Of a stretch of 8,215 bases of DNA, positions 1-5,883 are shown piece after piece (position 1 is the first letter of the stretch; every line of letters starts with the position of its first letter). The stretch lies in assembly GCA_046481785.1 (NCBI GenBank), contig JAWOJF010000008.1, positions 1 to 8,215 on the forward strand. The letters run 5' to 3'. Under the pieces are notes generated by a model, which saw only the letters and a program-made list of their open reading frames with translations, was not told the DNA's origin and made no database searches. Both the position numbers and the translations under genes were made by a program. The stretch comes from JAWOJF01 sp046481785. GTDB lineage: Bacteria; Bacteroidota; Ignavibacteria; Ignavibacteriales; Ignavibacteriaceae.

Positions 1-2
1 CA

Positions 3-143
3 CGCCTGCTGCGGGTGCTGCAGGAGCGGGTCCTGCAGCGGGTCGGCGGCACCGAGACCATCGCGCTCGACGTGCGGGTGATCTCGGCTTCCAACCGCGA
101 CCTCGCCAAGATGGTCGCCGAAGGCGGCCCTGTCTTGTCATGA
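3..143 (+). CDS. Fragment of a sigma-54-dependent activator (NtrC-type AAA+ ATPase), broken at both ends
   Basis: The frame opening at the window edge reads RLLRVLQERVLQRVGGTETI, then LDVRVISASNRDLAKMVAEGG. This is the stretch of the sigma-54 interaction AAA+ domain running from the helix after Walker B through sensor I (ASNRDL, usually ATNRDL). The family uses this domain to hydrolyse ATP and remodel the sigma-54 RNA polymerase closed complex. Homology stops at about base 128: the expected continuation FREDLYYRLNV is absent and the frame reads PVLS, then TGA at 141-143. GAL4-like walker residues, the sensor domain and the DNA-binding domain all lie outside or are lost. Base composition is strongly GC-rich with G/C third positions, unlike everything from base ~131 to ~7876. 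Family identity is secure; that it belongs to the same genome is doubtful. Confidence 0.8.
   Translation, partial: RLLRVLQERVLQRVGGTETIALDVRVISASNRDLAKMVAEGGPVLS
126..134. other. Left composition break, probable assembly junction
   Basis: At about 128-131 the sequence changes abruptly from GC-rich coding DNA to AT-rich non-coding DNA, in the middle of a conserved AAA+ domain. The following 131-185 holds no recognisable gene. With the equivalent break near 7876, this is best read as a chimeric join in a metagenome assembly. A real insertion or deletion is the alternative. Confidence 0.7.
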
Positions 144-185
144 TAATATATTCCTCCGGAGATTGGGTGAAAAGTAGAAAGTGGT

Positions 186-230
186 GAATAAAGGTGTATT
201 AACCCCAGGCTTCAGGGTCTGTTGCATAAC
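186..230 (+). repeat. Left terminal inverted repeat of the 186-495 element
   Basis: 45 bp, complementary to 451-495 except at one position (A207). The outer end is GAATAAAGG and the inner end is TTGCATAAC. Confidence 0.9.
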
Positions 231-265
231 TCAGCCTTAACTTCACAAGGAGAAGATATCAATTG

Positions 266-285
266 CCACGACTTTTAAGTCGTGG
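266..285 (+). repeat. Small hairpin CCACGACTT / AAGTCGTGG
   Basis: A 9-bp perfect stem with a TT loop inside the MITE-like element. It has a sister at 385-404 with the same stem core but a compensatory pair change. Confidence 0.8.
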
Positions 286-305
286 GAGAAAACAATTAGC
301 ATGGA

Positions 306-363
306 GGCTTTAGCCACAATTTGCCTTAATTGTGCGTGTCCCGACCTTTCGGGGGCTAAAGCC
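306..363 (+). repeat. Three-stem (multibranch) structured domain inside the element
   Basis: GGCTTTAGCC (306-315) pairs with GGCTAAAGCC (354-363). Inside lie two hairpins: ACAATT/AATTGT (316-321 with 328-333) and CCCGA/TCGGG (340-344 with 349-353). Together they make a three-way junction foldable in RNA or single-stranded DNA. There are no tRNA features (no CCA end, T-loop or anticodon arm), so it is not called a tRNA. Confidence 0.65.
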
Positions 364-384
364 AAAAATATTTGGAATCCTAAA

Positions 385-404
385 CCACGACATAAATGTC
401 GTGG
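385..404 (+). repeat. Small hairpin CCACGACAT / ATGTCGTGG
   Basis: A 9-bp perfect stem with an AA loop, sister of 266-285. Position 8 of the stem is T:A in one copy and A:T in the other, so pairing is kept while sequence differs. The 5' arm of the first hairpin can also pair with the 3' arm of this one (262-272 with 398-408). Confidence 0.8.
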
Positions 405-450
405 CAATAAATAAACAGTCTATTTCAAGGAGAAGACATTTAAATTATTA

Positions 451-495
451 GTTATGCAACAGACCCTGAAGCCCGGGGTTAATACACCTTTATTC
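451..495 (-). repeat. Right terminal inverted repeat of the 186-495 element
   Basis: 45 bp, reverse complement of 186-230 with one mismatch. The 10-mer AGTTATGCAA at its inner edge (450-459) recurs outside the element at 555-564, close to the end of yidC. Confidence 0.9.
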
Positions 496-594
496 TTCCC
501 TTAGGGATGAAACAGGCTGCTATTGTTTATACAGATATACCAGATATAAAAATCAGTTATGCAAAATCCGATTATCTATACACAATCCTTATCG

Positions 595-2448
595 TTATCG
601 TTTTTTCTTTTGCTGAACTTTTGCATTCTGCTCGGCGGCATCCATCATGCGCTGCATAAATCCGCTTTTCTTTTTAGGATTTTTAACAGGCTCTAATACC
701 ATTCCATCATGTTTATGATTAATATAATATTGCTGTGCAATTGAAAAAACGTTAAACATAAAGTAGTACAGGTTTAATCCTGATGGGAAAGACATAAACA
801 TAATTGTAAGCATAACCGGCATTATATATATAAGGGCCTGTTGTTTAGGATCTTTAATGCTCATCTTTTGCTGAACAAATGTTGTAATTCCCATAAGGAG
901 TGCAAGCCCGCTTATCTGATCTACACCAAACAGGGGCAGCTTAAACGGCATGCTGAATATTACATCCGGGCGTGACAGATCGTTTATCCAGAAGATAAAC
1001 GGCTGCTGCCTGAGATCTATTGCTACCTGGAACAATCCCCATAATGCAATAAAGATCGGCATCTGGAGTAAAAGGGGGAAACATCCGCCGGCAGGGTTTA
1101 CGCCGTAAGTTGAATAAAGCTTCATCATTTCCTTATTCATTTTCTGCGGATCTTCTTTAAATTTTTCTTTAATTTCTGTCATCTTCGGCTGAAGAAGCTG
1201 CATCTTCTTCATCGATTGAAAACTTTGTTTTGTAAGAGGGTATAGCACAATCTTTATAATAAGAGAGAATACAATTATTACAAAACCATAATTGGGTATA
1301 AAAAGATGAAGGAAATTAAATAACGGCAGAAGAATAAATTCGGCAATTGGCCGCACAATAAATTTTAATCCGAAGAAGCTTCCGAAATCAACAATCGCTT
1401 CCAGATTTCTTCCATAGGTTTTTAAAATATCATAATCAACGGGACCAATATAAAGAAGGAAAGAATTTTTTTCATAATTAGTATTTTTAAAAGGTACAGT
1501 TAATCTTACGCTGTAGGTTTCTATAATACCCTGGTTTTGGAATGTTTTCCGGGTACCTTCAATATAAGCGCCGTCTATACCCCGGGGATTTTCGGGGACA
1601 ATAATAGCGGCAAAATATTTATTTCTTATACCAATCCAGTCAATACGGCCATTAAAAGCCTCTTTAACTTTTTCGCCGGCATCATCGGCATCCACAATAA
1701 CCTGTTCATCGCCGTAAAAAACACTGGCATTTGAGTAATTAGCTTCATCAACTGAATTTTCCTCAACAAACCTGACCCCATTATCCCATACAAGATCATA
1801 AGCATTATTGCTTATAAAGCTGTTCATACCGTTTAAAACAATATCACTTTTAATGCTGTATGAGCTGTCATAAATTGTATAAACTTTTTGTATAGATCTT
1901 CCCTGGCCGGCATCAAGGGTATAGGTTAAAACAAGCGAATCGTTATCGGGTAAGGTGTATCTTGACCCCTCAAAATCAGAAGAAAAATTAAGTGAGCCGG
2001 TATTTATAGCTTTTCCATCGGAAGAAACAAATGCAAGATCGTATGCATTTCCGTTTGTATAATTAATAAGCTGCACTTTTGTATTATAAACTTCGGCAGG
2101 ATCATCTTCACCGGCAGAATACCAGTTATTAAATTCCTTTAGAAAATATTTATGAAGGTTTGCACCCCTGCTTGAAAACTGCAGTATAGCCAGGTTATTT
2201 TCAACAGTAAGGAAACTTTCTTTTTCAGAAGGCAAAGAGAAATATTTACCATACTTAAGCGAGTCCTCGTTTAGCACTGGTTCCTGCGGGGCATCCTGTG
2301 TAACGGGGGGCGCTGTTTGTATTGTATCGACGCTTGTTGGGGTTTCCGGCATAGACGGCTGTTTTACGGGTTCGGGGCTGTTAAGATAAAGCCACAGAAC
2401 AAGTATTCCGCCGATAAGGACAAAAGCTATTGTTGTATTTCTATCCAT
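595..2448 (-). CDS. yidC: Membrane protein insertase YidC
   Basis: The 617-residue protein is of the long Gram-negative YidC/Oxa1 type, which inserts and folds inner-membrane proteins alone or with SecYEG. Residues 6-22 form TM1, followed by a Pro/Gln/Thr-rich linker (24-58) and a periplasmic beta-rich domain (about 75-345). The conserved insertase core follows. TM2 is around 387-405 with the YPLTKQSFQSM motif, the cytoplasmic hairpin around 408-450 (MQLLQPKM, then NPAGGCFPLLLQMPIF), and TM3-TM5 lie in 455-574 with FPSGLNLYY at 554-562. The tail is basic and ends QQKKKR. The position of the E. coli groove arginine (R366) is Lys399 here, which I recall as common in Bacteroidota-like YidC. The ATG at 2448 gives TM1 directly at the N terminus; a weak AGGA precedes it. 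It is the last gene of the operon, 20 bp after yidD. Confidence 0.97.
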   Translation of the reverse strand: MDRNTTIAFVLIGGILVLWLYLNSPEPVKQPSMPETPTSVDTIQTAPPVTQDAPQEPVLNEDSLKYGKYFSLPSEKESFLTVENNLAILQFSSRGANLHKYFLKEFNNWYSAGEDDPAEVYNTKVQLINYTNGNAYDLAFVSSDGKAINTGSLNFSSDFEGSRYTLPDNDSLVLTYTLDAGQGRSIQKVYTIYDSSYSIKSDIVLNGMNSFISNNAYDLVWDNGVRFVEENSVDEANYSNASVFYGDEQVIVDADDAGEKVKEAFNGRIDWIGIRNKYFAAIIVPENPRGIDGAYIEGTRKTFQNQGIIETYSVRLTVPFKNTNYEKNSFLLYIGPVDYDILKTYGRNLEAIVDFGSFFGLKFIVRPIAEFILLPLFNFLHLFIPNYGFVIIVFSLIIKIVLYPLTKQSFQSMKKMQLLQPKMTEIKEKFKEDPQKMNKEMMKLYSTYGVNPAGGCFPLLLQMPIFIALWGLFQVAIDLRQQPFIFWINDLSRPDVIFSMPFKLPLFGVDQISGLALLMGITTFVQQKMSIKDPKQQALIYIMPVMLTIMFMSFPSGLNLYYFMFNVFSIAQQYYINHKHDGMVLEPVKNPKKKSGFMQRMMDAAEQNAKVQQKKKR

Positions 2449-2468
2449 TAAATTCCTATTTTATTATT

Positions 2469-2675
2469 TTATACAGGATCATAACCCCCCTTGTTAAAAG
2501 GGTTACATCTTATAATTCTCCAAGCCGCCTTAGCTCCGCCTTTAAAAACTCCATATTTGGTAAAAGCCTGAATAGCATATTCTGAACAGGTTGGATAAAA
2601 TCGGCAGGATGGCGGAAACAGGGGTGAAATAACCTTCTGATAACCCCTGATAAGGAATACAAATAACTTCCTCAT
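2469..2675 (-). CDS. yidD: Membrane protein insertion efficiency factor YidD
   Basis: The 68-residue protein matches the YidD family end to end (usual length about 70-85). It starts with an amphipathic or membrane-associated helix (MRKLFVFLIRGYQKVISP), then PSCRFYPTCSEYA with the conserved cysteines C24 and C30, then GGxKAAWRIIRCNPF with C57, and ends GGYDPV. The family sits at the cytoplasmic face of the inner membrane and assists YidC-dependent insertion. The start codon overlaps the rnpA stop by 4 bp (ATGA at 2672-2675 on the minus strand) and no clear ribosome site precedes it, so translation is probably coupled to rnpA. The rpmH-rnpA-yidD-yidC order is the standard one. Identification is firm. 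Confidence 0.96.
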   Translation of the reverse strand: MRKLFVFLIRGYQKVISPLFPPSCRFYPTCSEYAIQAFTKYGVFKGGAKAAWRIIRCNPFNKGGYDPV

Positions 2676-3079
2676 TGAAGAATACTTTTTATTTTAAACA
2701 TAACATCTATAATTCCGGTCTTCACATCATTAAGTTTTACATCCTTAAAATTTTTTTCATTCATCAAGTTAGGAGAGAAGGCAACCTTAATAGAAATATT
2801 TTTTTGTAAACTTAAATCGGTGAGAATCTGTTTATTCAGCCTGTAAACTTCTTTAATAAGCCGCTTAACCCTGTTGCGCCAAACAGCATTACCGGCTTTT
2901 TTTGAAACCACGGCGGCAATTTTAACGCCGCGTTCAATTTCTTCAGTAACTAAATAAACGGCTCTAATCTTTTTATCCGGAGAATACACAACTTTTCCGG
3001 ATGTAAATATTTTTTCAAAATCTTTTCTGCTTTTAATTCTTTCATCAGCAGAAAGGCCAAACTGTTTCCGGGAATTCAT
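2672..3079 (-). CDS. rnpA: Ribonuclease P protein component
   Basis: The 135-residue basic protein is the RNase P protein subunit, which binds the catalytic RNA (rnpB, not in this window) and helps remove 5' leaders from pre-tRNAs in the cytoplasm. Evidence includes the N-terminal LSADERIKSRKDFEKIFTSG (the family's L-x-F-x-x-VF-like helix), the central VAVVSKK-like segment (AAVVSKKAGNAVWRNR, residues 55-70), and the hallmark RNR motif RNRVKRLIKEVYR at 68-80. Length is slightly above the usual 110-125 because of a C-terminal extension. The ATG at 3079 is preceded by AAGGAT about 6 nt upstream. It begins 23 bp after rpmH and overlaps yidD by 4 bp, so it is co-transcribed with both. Confidence 0.96.
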   Translation of the reverse strand: MNSRKQFGLSADERIKSRKDFEKIFTSGKVVYSPDKKIRAVYLVTEEIERGVKIAAVVSKKAGNAVWRNRVKRLIKEVYRLNKQILTDLSLQKNISIKVAFSPNLMNEKNFKDVKLNDVKTGIIDVMFKIKSILQ

Positions 3080-3102
3080 CCCGATCCTTTCGTGAAAAGA
3101 AA

Positions 3103-3249
3103 TTATTTCTCATCACTTACTGTTAAGCGTTTTCTACCTTTTGCTCTTCTGCTAGCCAGCACTTTTCTGCCGTTTTTGGTACTCATTCTTTCCCTAAAAC
3201 CATGCTTATTCTTTCTTTTCCGGTTGCTTGGCTGGTAAGTTCTTTTCAT
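3103..3249 (-). CDS. rpmH: 50S ribosomal protein L34
   Basis: This 48-codon reading frame, MKRTYQPSNRKRKNKHGFRE onward to RRAKGRKRLTVSDEK, is ribosomal protein L34, a very basic protein of the large subunit. The MKRTYQPS start and the NGRKVLASRRAKGRKRL segment are diagnostic. The length (48) is a few residues above E. coli L34 (46). The ATG at 3249 has a strong ribosome site, AAAAGGAG, at 3257-3264 with 7-nt spacing. It is the first gene of the leftward operon, with rnpA following after 23 bp. A Bacteroidota-type promoter candidate lies at 3278-3308. The gene faces away from dnaA, across the origin region. Confidence 0.97.
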   Translation of the reverse strand: MKRTYQPSNRKRKNKHGFRERMSTKNGRKVLASRRAKGRKRLTVSDEK

Positions 3250-3277
3250 TTTACATCTCCTTTTATCAAAAAGACTT

Positions 3278-3308
3278 TAAAATTAAAGAATCAACCTTAT
3301 AAATACAA
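3278..3308 (-). promoter_or_regulatory. Candidate promoter of the rpmH operon (TTG-N20-TAATTTTA)
   Basis: On the minus strand TTG (3306-3308) is followed after exactly 20 nt by TAATTTTA (3278-3285), close to the Bacteroidota consensus TTG / TAnnTTTG. It ends 28 bp before the rpmH start. The same arrangement occurs before the lipoprotein gene and dnaN, which raises confidence, but the region is AT-rich. Confidence 0.45.
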
Positions 3309-3379
3309 GTTAGTTATGCCTGCCGGGGATAAAATAATTCCATCGGGAAAAATTTTTTAATCTTTTTTTAAGAATTAAT

Positions 3380-3410
3380 TTGCACTGCTGTTTTTTACTT
3401 CCTATTTTTT
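3380..3410 (+). promoter_or_regulatory. Weak candidate promoter upstream of dnaA (TTG-N20-TATTTTTT)
   Basis: TTG at 3380-3382 and TATTTTTT at 3403-3410 have the same 20-nt spacer as the other candidates. The -7 element is T-rich and could be chance. A second option is TTG 3428-3430, N21, TAACTTTTG from 3452, which overlaps a DnaA box. A transcript from the first would carry a leader of roughly 270 nt through the DnaA boxes. Confidence 0.25.
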
Positions 3411-3445
3411 CTGACCGGCGGATGGCTTTGCGGCTGTTCATAAGT

Positions 3446-3454
3446 TGTGGATAA
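3446..3454 (-). promoter_or_regulatory. DnaA box, perfect (TTATCCACA on minus strand)
   Basis: TGTGGATAA on the plus strand, within TTGTGGATAAC, identical to the E. coli R1-type consensus. Confidence 0.8.
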
Positions 3455-3521
3455 CTTTTGTTCGTGAAAATGTTTCACATCTCTTTCGTTGCACATATTT
3501 TCGGGAAATAATCAAATTTTG

Positions 3522-3530
3522 TGTGGATAT
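3522..3530 (-). promoter_or_regulatory. DnaA box, one mismatch
   Basis: TGTGGATAT on the plus strand, one base off the consensus and in the same orientation as its neighbours. Confidence 0.6.
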
Positions 3531-3586
3531 TATAAAAAGAGTTCCGCAACTCCTTTTATTCAAACGCATTAGCTGGTGTTACTTAA

Positions 3587-3606
3587 TGTGGATATGGTGT
3601 GGATAA
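3587..3606 (-). promoter_or_regulatory. Tandem pair of DnaA boxes
   Basis: TGTGGATAT (3587-3595) and TGTGGATAA (3598-3606) are separated by 2 nt in the same orientation and directly border the AT-rich tract 3607-3673. This is the box pair most likely to load DnaA next to the unwinding site. Confidence 0.75.
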
Positions 3607-3673
3607 CTTTTTTAATGAATATTAAAAAATTGTTAATTGGGTTAAATTTTAAGGTTATAAATTAAACTTCTTG

Positions 3674-3682
3674 TGTGGATAA
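3674..3682 (-). promoter_or_regulatory. DnaA box at the dnaA translation start
   Basis: A perfect TGTGGATAA ends 6 bp before the ATG of dnaA, where a ribosome site would normally be. DnaA bound here would cover the start of the gene, suggesting autoregulation. Confidence 0.7.
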
Positions 3683-3688
3683 TTGAAC

Positions 3689-5086
3689 ATGATTAATGCA
3701 GCTACCCTAGAAAATCAAGTGCAAAAAAACTCAAATTTAATATGGAAAGAGTGTCTCAAAACGATAAAAGATAACGTTACACTTATGACATATAACACCT
3801 GGTTTGTTCCAATAAAGGCAATTGAATTGGAAAATTCCACGTTGAAAGTTCAATTACCAAGTCAGTTTTTTTGGGAATGGATAGATGAACATTATAATAC
3901 GCTAATTAATAAAACTATTCACGACATACTGGGGCCAAACGCAAAACTTGCTTATGTAATAGCAGAAGAAGTTGAAGTTGCATCCTCGGAAAAAAAAGAA
4001 ACTCCCCGCCCTGTTCCGCAAATTGAACCCGTTGAAATAAAAGCAAAACCTGATTTTGAAAGTTATTTAAATCCGCGTTATACTTTTGACAATTTTATAA
4101 AGGGAGAAGGAAACCAGCTTGCAAGAGCGGCAGCCGGCGCAATAAGTGACAATCCCGGCGGCACTTCTTTTAATCCCCTGTTTGTTTACGGCGGCGTTGG
4201 TCTTGGAAAAACACATCTTATCCAGGCGATTGGCAATAAAATTGTAGCTACTTTCCCTGAAAAAAAAGTTATTTATCTTTCTTCCGATAGTTTTACTGTA
4301 GAATTTGTTGAAGCAATTCAATCCAATAGTGTAAATGATTTTTCAAATTTTTACCGCGGGATGGATGTTTTAATAATTGATGATATACAATTTTTAATAG
4401 GTAAAGAAAAAACACAGGATCTTTTTTTCCATATTTTTAATACACTTCACCAATCAAGAAAACAAATTATTCTTTCAAGCGACAAACCGCCAAAAGATTT
4501 AAAGGGGCTGGATGACAGGCTGATCTCAAGATTTCAGTGGGGTTTAACTGCAGATATACAGCCGCCCGAGCTTGAAACAAGAATTGCTATTCTTAAAAGA
4601 AAATCAGAAGATTACGGAATGGCTGTTTCATCTGAAATTCTTGAATATATAGCAAACAATATTACCTCCAACATACGCGAACTTGAAGGATGCCTTATAA
4701 AACTTTTAGCTAACGCTTCATTAAATTCAAAAGAAATTAATATTGAGCTTGCCAAAAAAACTGTAAGGGAAATTGCTACCGACAGAAAAGTAACCGTCAG
4801 CATTGAGAGTATAACAAAGGCCGTCTGTAATTATTTTAAGATTGATGAAAACAAGCTAAGGGACAAAACACGGAAAAAAGAAATTGTTATGGCAAGGCAA
4901 ATGGCAATGTATCTTTCAAAAGAGATGACAAAATCCTCGTTAAAAACCATCGGCCTGCATTTCGGCGGCAGGGACCACTCAACGGTAATACATGCATGCA
5001 CAAGCATTGAAGAAGAAAAAATGGTTGATCAGAAATTAACAGATGTTGTTAATGATTTGAGAAATTTGATTGAGATAAATTCTTAA
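3689..5086 (+). CDS. dnaA: Chromosomal replication initiator protein DnaA
   Basis: The 465-residue protein is DnaA, the AAA+ ATPase that binds DnaA boxes, opens oriC and loads the helicase. Domain I (1-85) carries the W-containing helices (TYNTWF at 34-39, FFWEWIDEHY). A short acidic/Pro linker follows (about 93-122). Domain III has Walker A GGVGLGKT (168-175), Walker B DVLIIDD (226-232), sensor 1 around ILSSD (261-265), the Arg-finger box LDDRLISRF with R281, and sensor 2 around NIRELEG (R330). Domain IV ends with the DNA-binding signature GGRDHSTVIHA (426-436). The ATG at 3689 is preferred. The only other in-frame start is a TTG at 3683, since a stop lies at 3680-3682. No Shine-Dalgarno is visible; instead a DnaA box abuts the start. 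dnaN does not follow directly but lies 1.85 kb downstream. Confidence 0.97.
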   Translation: MINAATLENQVQKNSNLIWKECLKTIKDNVTLMTYNTWFVPIKAIELENSTLKVQLPSQFFWEWIDEHYNTLINKTIHDILGPNAKLAYVIAEEVEVASSEKKETPRPVPQIEPVEIKAKPDFESYLNPRYTFDNFIKGEGNQLARAAAGAISDNPGGTSFNPLFVYGGVGLGKTHLIQAIGNKIVATFPEKKVIYLSSDSFTVEFVEAIQSNSVNDFSNFYRGMDVLIIDDIQFLIGKEKTQDLFFHIFNTLHQSRKQIILSSDKPPKDLKGLDDRLISRFQWGLTADIQPPELETRIAILKRKSEDYGMAVSSEILEYIANNITSNIRELEGCLIKLLANASLNSKEINIELAKKTVREIATDRKVTVSIESITKAVCNYFKIDENKLRDKTRKKEIVMARQMAMYLSKEMTKSSLKTIGLHFGGRDHSTVIHACTSIEEEKMVDQKLTDVVNDLRNLIEINS

Positions 5087-5107
5087 TAATGGGCGGGCAT
5101 ACGCCCT

Positions 5108-5137
5108 TGTAGGTACACGCCATGGCGTGTACCTACA
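5108..5137. repeat. GC-rich palindrome, copy 1 (perfect 30-bp)
   Basis: The arms TGTAGGTACACGCCA and TGGCGTGTACCTACA are perfectly complementary with no loop. It starts 21 bp after the dnaA stop, beside a smaller GGGCG/CGCCC stem (5091-5106), and is followed by CAGGTTTT, so it might double as a dnaA terminator. It is one of four related copies. Confidence 0.85.
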
Positions 5138-5220
5138 GGTTTTACCAACAAACCCATTATCTGTTTCCCCCTATTCTTTTCACACCTGAAAATAAAGAGC
5201 TGCAGACTTTCATTACTACC

Positions 5221-5242
5221 CCCATTAATAAAACTGTTTACA
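5221..5242 (+). repeat. 22-bp direct repeat, copy 1
   Basis: CCCATTAATAAAACTGTTTA plus CA. It matches 5884-5905 with one mismatch (A/G at position 4). Each copy lies close to a palindrome copy. Confidence 0.75.
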
Positions 5243-5251
5243 GGAGTAGGA

Positions 5252-5279
5252 GTAGGCGCGCGCCGTGGCGTGTGCCTAC
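5252..5279. repeat. GC-rich palindrome, copy 2
   Basis: The arms GTAGGCGCGCGCC and GGCGTGTGCCTAC surround a GT centre, and two positions pair as G-T wobbles. It is followed by ACAGGTTTTT, as in copy 1. It lies 14 bp beyond the stop of the minus-strand gene at 5294-5818 and may terminate it. Confidence 0.8.
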
Positions 5280-5293
5280 AGGTTTTTCTGATG

Positions 5294-5818
5294 TTAGAAG
5301 TTAATCTTTAAGCCAGCCTTTAATCCCGGGGTAATATATAGTTTGTGGTCATATGTTTTTATAAAGCTAATACCCAAAGACCAAAATGGATTTATAAAAG
5401 AGTTTTTTATGGATTCATAACCAACATAAACGTCAAAAGAATAATTGGAGTATATTCCATCTTTATCATAACCCGGTTCAAATGAAATACTGTTTATATT
5501 GAGGAATATGGGTTCATAATACCTTGTAATTTTTAAGCCCCAGATGATTGTTCCTAAATATATTTTGTCCCCATAACCATTATAATAAGCGGATACTTTA
5601 GCTGAGACACTCCAGGCACTATTTATTTGATATCCCAACTTGAAAGAAATTAATTCGGGGTATCCGACGCCAAGAGAAAAAATAATATTTCCCGGTTTTA
5701 GGGTTGTTCCTGTTGATCCGGGGTTGGAGTTGTCCTGAGTTGTTTCGGGTTGTGCAAATAATGAAGATGAAAAAAATAAAAAAATAATTAAGGTATAAAT
5801 ACAAAATTTGGGTTTCAC
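5294..5818 (-). CDS. Putative secreted / outer-membrane beta-barrel protein, unknown function
   Basis: I do not recognise this 174-residue protein. The first 22 residues look like a Sec signal peptide: Lys near the start, a hydrophobic core (YTLIIFLFFSSSLFA), and probable cleavage after Ala22. A short polar Ser/Thr/Asn linker follows (23-40). The rest has alternating aromatic and polar residues with glycines (GNIIFSLGVGYPE, FKLGYQIN, WSLGISF) and a C-terminal Phe, as in small outer-membrane beta barrels. The start is GTG at 5818, with GGGGAG 7 nt upstream. It lies between palindrome copies 2 and 3 and points back toward dnaA. A weak promoter candidate is TTG (5931-5933), N20, TATATTGT (5903-5910). 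A soluble secreted beta protein is the alternative. Confidence 0.8.
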   Translation of the reverse strand: MKPKFCIYTLIIFLFFSSSLFAQPETTQDNSNPGSTGTTLKPGNIIFSLGVGYPELISFKLGYQINSAWSVSAKVSAYYNGYGDKIYLGTIIWGLKITRYYEPIFLNINSISFEPGYDKDGIYSNYSFDVYVGYESIKNSFINPFWSLGISFIKTYDHKLYITPGLKAGLKINF

Positions 5819-5856
5819 GATACATCTCCCCGAATATGCAATATTAAAACAGAGGC

Positions 5857-5880
5857 AGGCACACGCCCTGGCGTGTGCCT
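5857..5880. repeat. GC-rich palindrome, copy 3
   Basis: The arms AGGCACACGCC and GGCGTGTGCCT surround a CT centre. It is followed by ACACCC and then the second 22-bp repeat. It lies about 38 bp upstream of the GTG start at 5818, so it would be in the leader of that gene. Confidence 0.8.
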
Positions 5881-5883
5881 ACA

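Larger units (their letters stand above)
186..495. mobile_element. MITE-like non-autonomous element with 45-bp terminal inverted repeats
   Basis: Bases 186-230 and 451-495 are inverted repeats of 45 bp with one mismatch (A207 opposite C474). The outer end begins GAATAAAGGTGTATTAACCC and the inner end is CTGTTGCATAAC. The 220 bp between them contain no credible ORF but many nested inverted repeats: ATTGCCACGAC at 262-272 against GTCGTGGCAAT at 398-408, two small hairpins, and a 10-bp stem closing a two-hairpin domain at 306-363. A direct repeat CAAGGAGAAGA lies just inside each arm (246-256 and 426-436). No target-site duplication is visible at the borders. Long terminal inverted repeats, small size and no coding capacity fit a MITE moved by a transposase encoded elsewhere. 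A structured RNA or palindromic intergenic repeat is the alternative. It lies downstream of yidC. Confidence 0.65.
3309..3688. other. oriC: Probable replication origin (oriC), rpmH-dnaA intergenic region
   Basis: This gene-free stretch between divergent rpmH and dnaA contains five DnaA-box matches, all in the same orientation. Three are perfect TGTGGATAA (3446-3454, 3598-3606, 3674-3682) and two are TGTGGATAT (3522-3530, 3587-3595). Two of these lie 2 nt apart at 3587-3606. Between the last two clusters, 3607-3673 is almost pure A/T and is the natural candidate for the DNA unwinding element. A further AT-rich tract lies at 3340-3380. Position next to dnaA, the box cluster and the AT tract are the usual signs of a bacterial oriC. 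No GC-skew analysis was possible here, and a second half may lie in the dnaA-dnaN gap. Confidence 0.75.

Noticed and set aside
131..150. Cloning-vector sequence, because TGTCATGATAATA recalls a pUC plasmid backbone
   Set aside because: The match is only about 13 bases and the next bases differ from the vector.
186..230. IS6-family insertion-sequence end, from the CTGTTGCA word
   Set aside because: Only eight bases match, the word is on the inner rather than the outer edge of the repeat, and no transposase remnant is present.
306..363. tRNA gene, from the cloverleaf-like three-stem fold
   Set aside because: It is too short, with no T-arm, anticodon arm or conserved tRNA bases.
507..659. Plus-strand 50-codon frame beginning MKQAAIVYTDIPDIK
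   Set aside because: Its second half runs antisense through the end of yidC, it has no clear ribosome site, and the first 28 codons are too few to recognise. Kept as chance; 496-594 otherwise shows nothing beyond one extra AGTTATGCAA word.
3683..3688. TTG start for dnaA giving a two-residue longer protein
   Set aside because: An ATG lies two codons later, and the TTG directly abuts the DnaA box and the upstream stop, so ATG is the simpler choice.
5122..5304. Plus-strand 60-codon frame after dnaA
   Set aside because: It begins inside palindrome copy 1, ends past copy 2, and overlaps the stop of the better-supported minus-strand gene. The translation looks like repeat sequence.
5619..5825. 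Minus-strand 68-codon frame MYRETQ overlapping the barrel gene start
   Set aside because: It lies in another frame over the signal peptide region. The GTG frame at 5818 has a proper signal peptide, a longer coherent protein and a ribosome site at suitable spacing.
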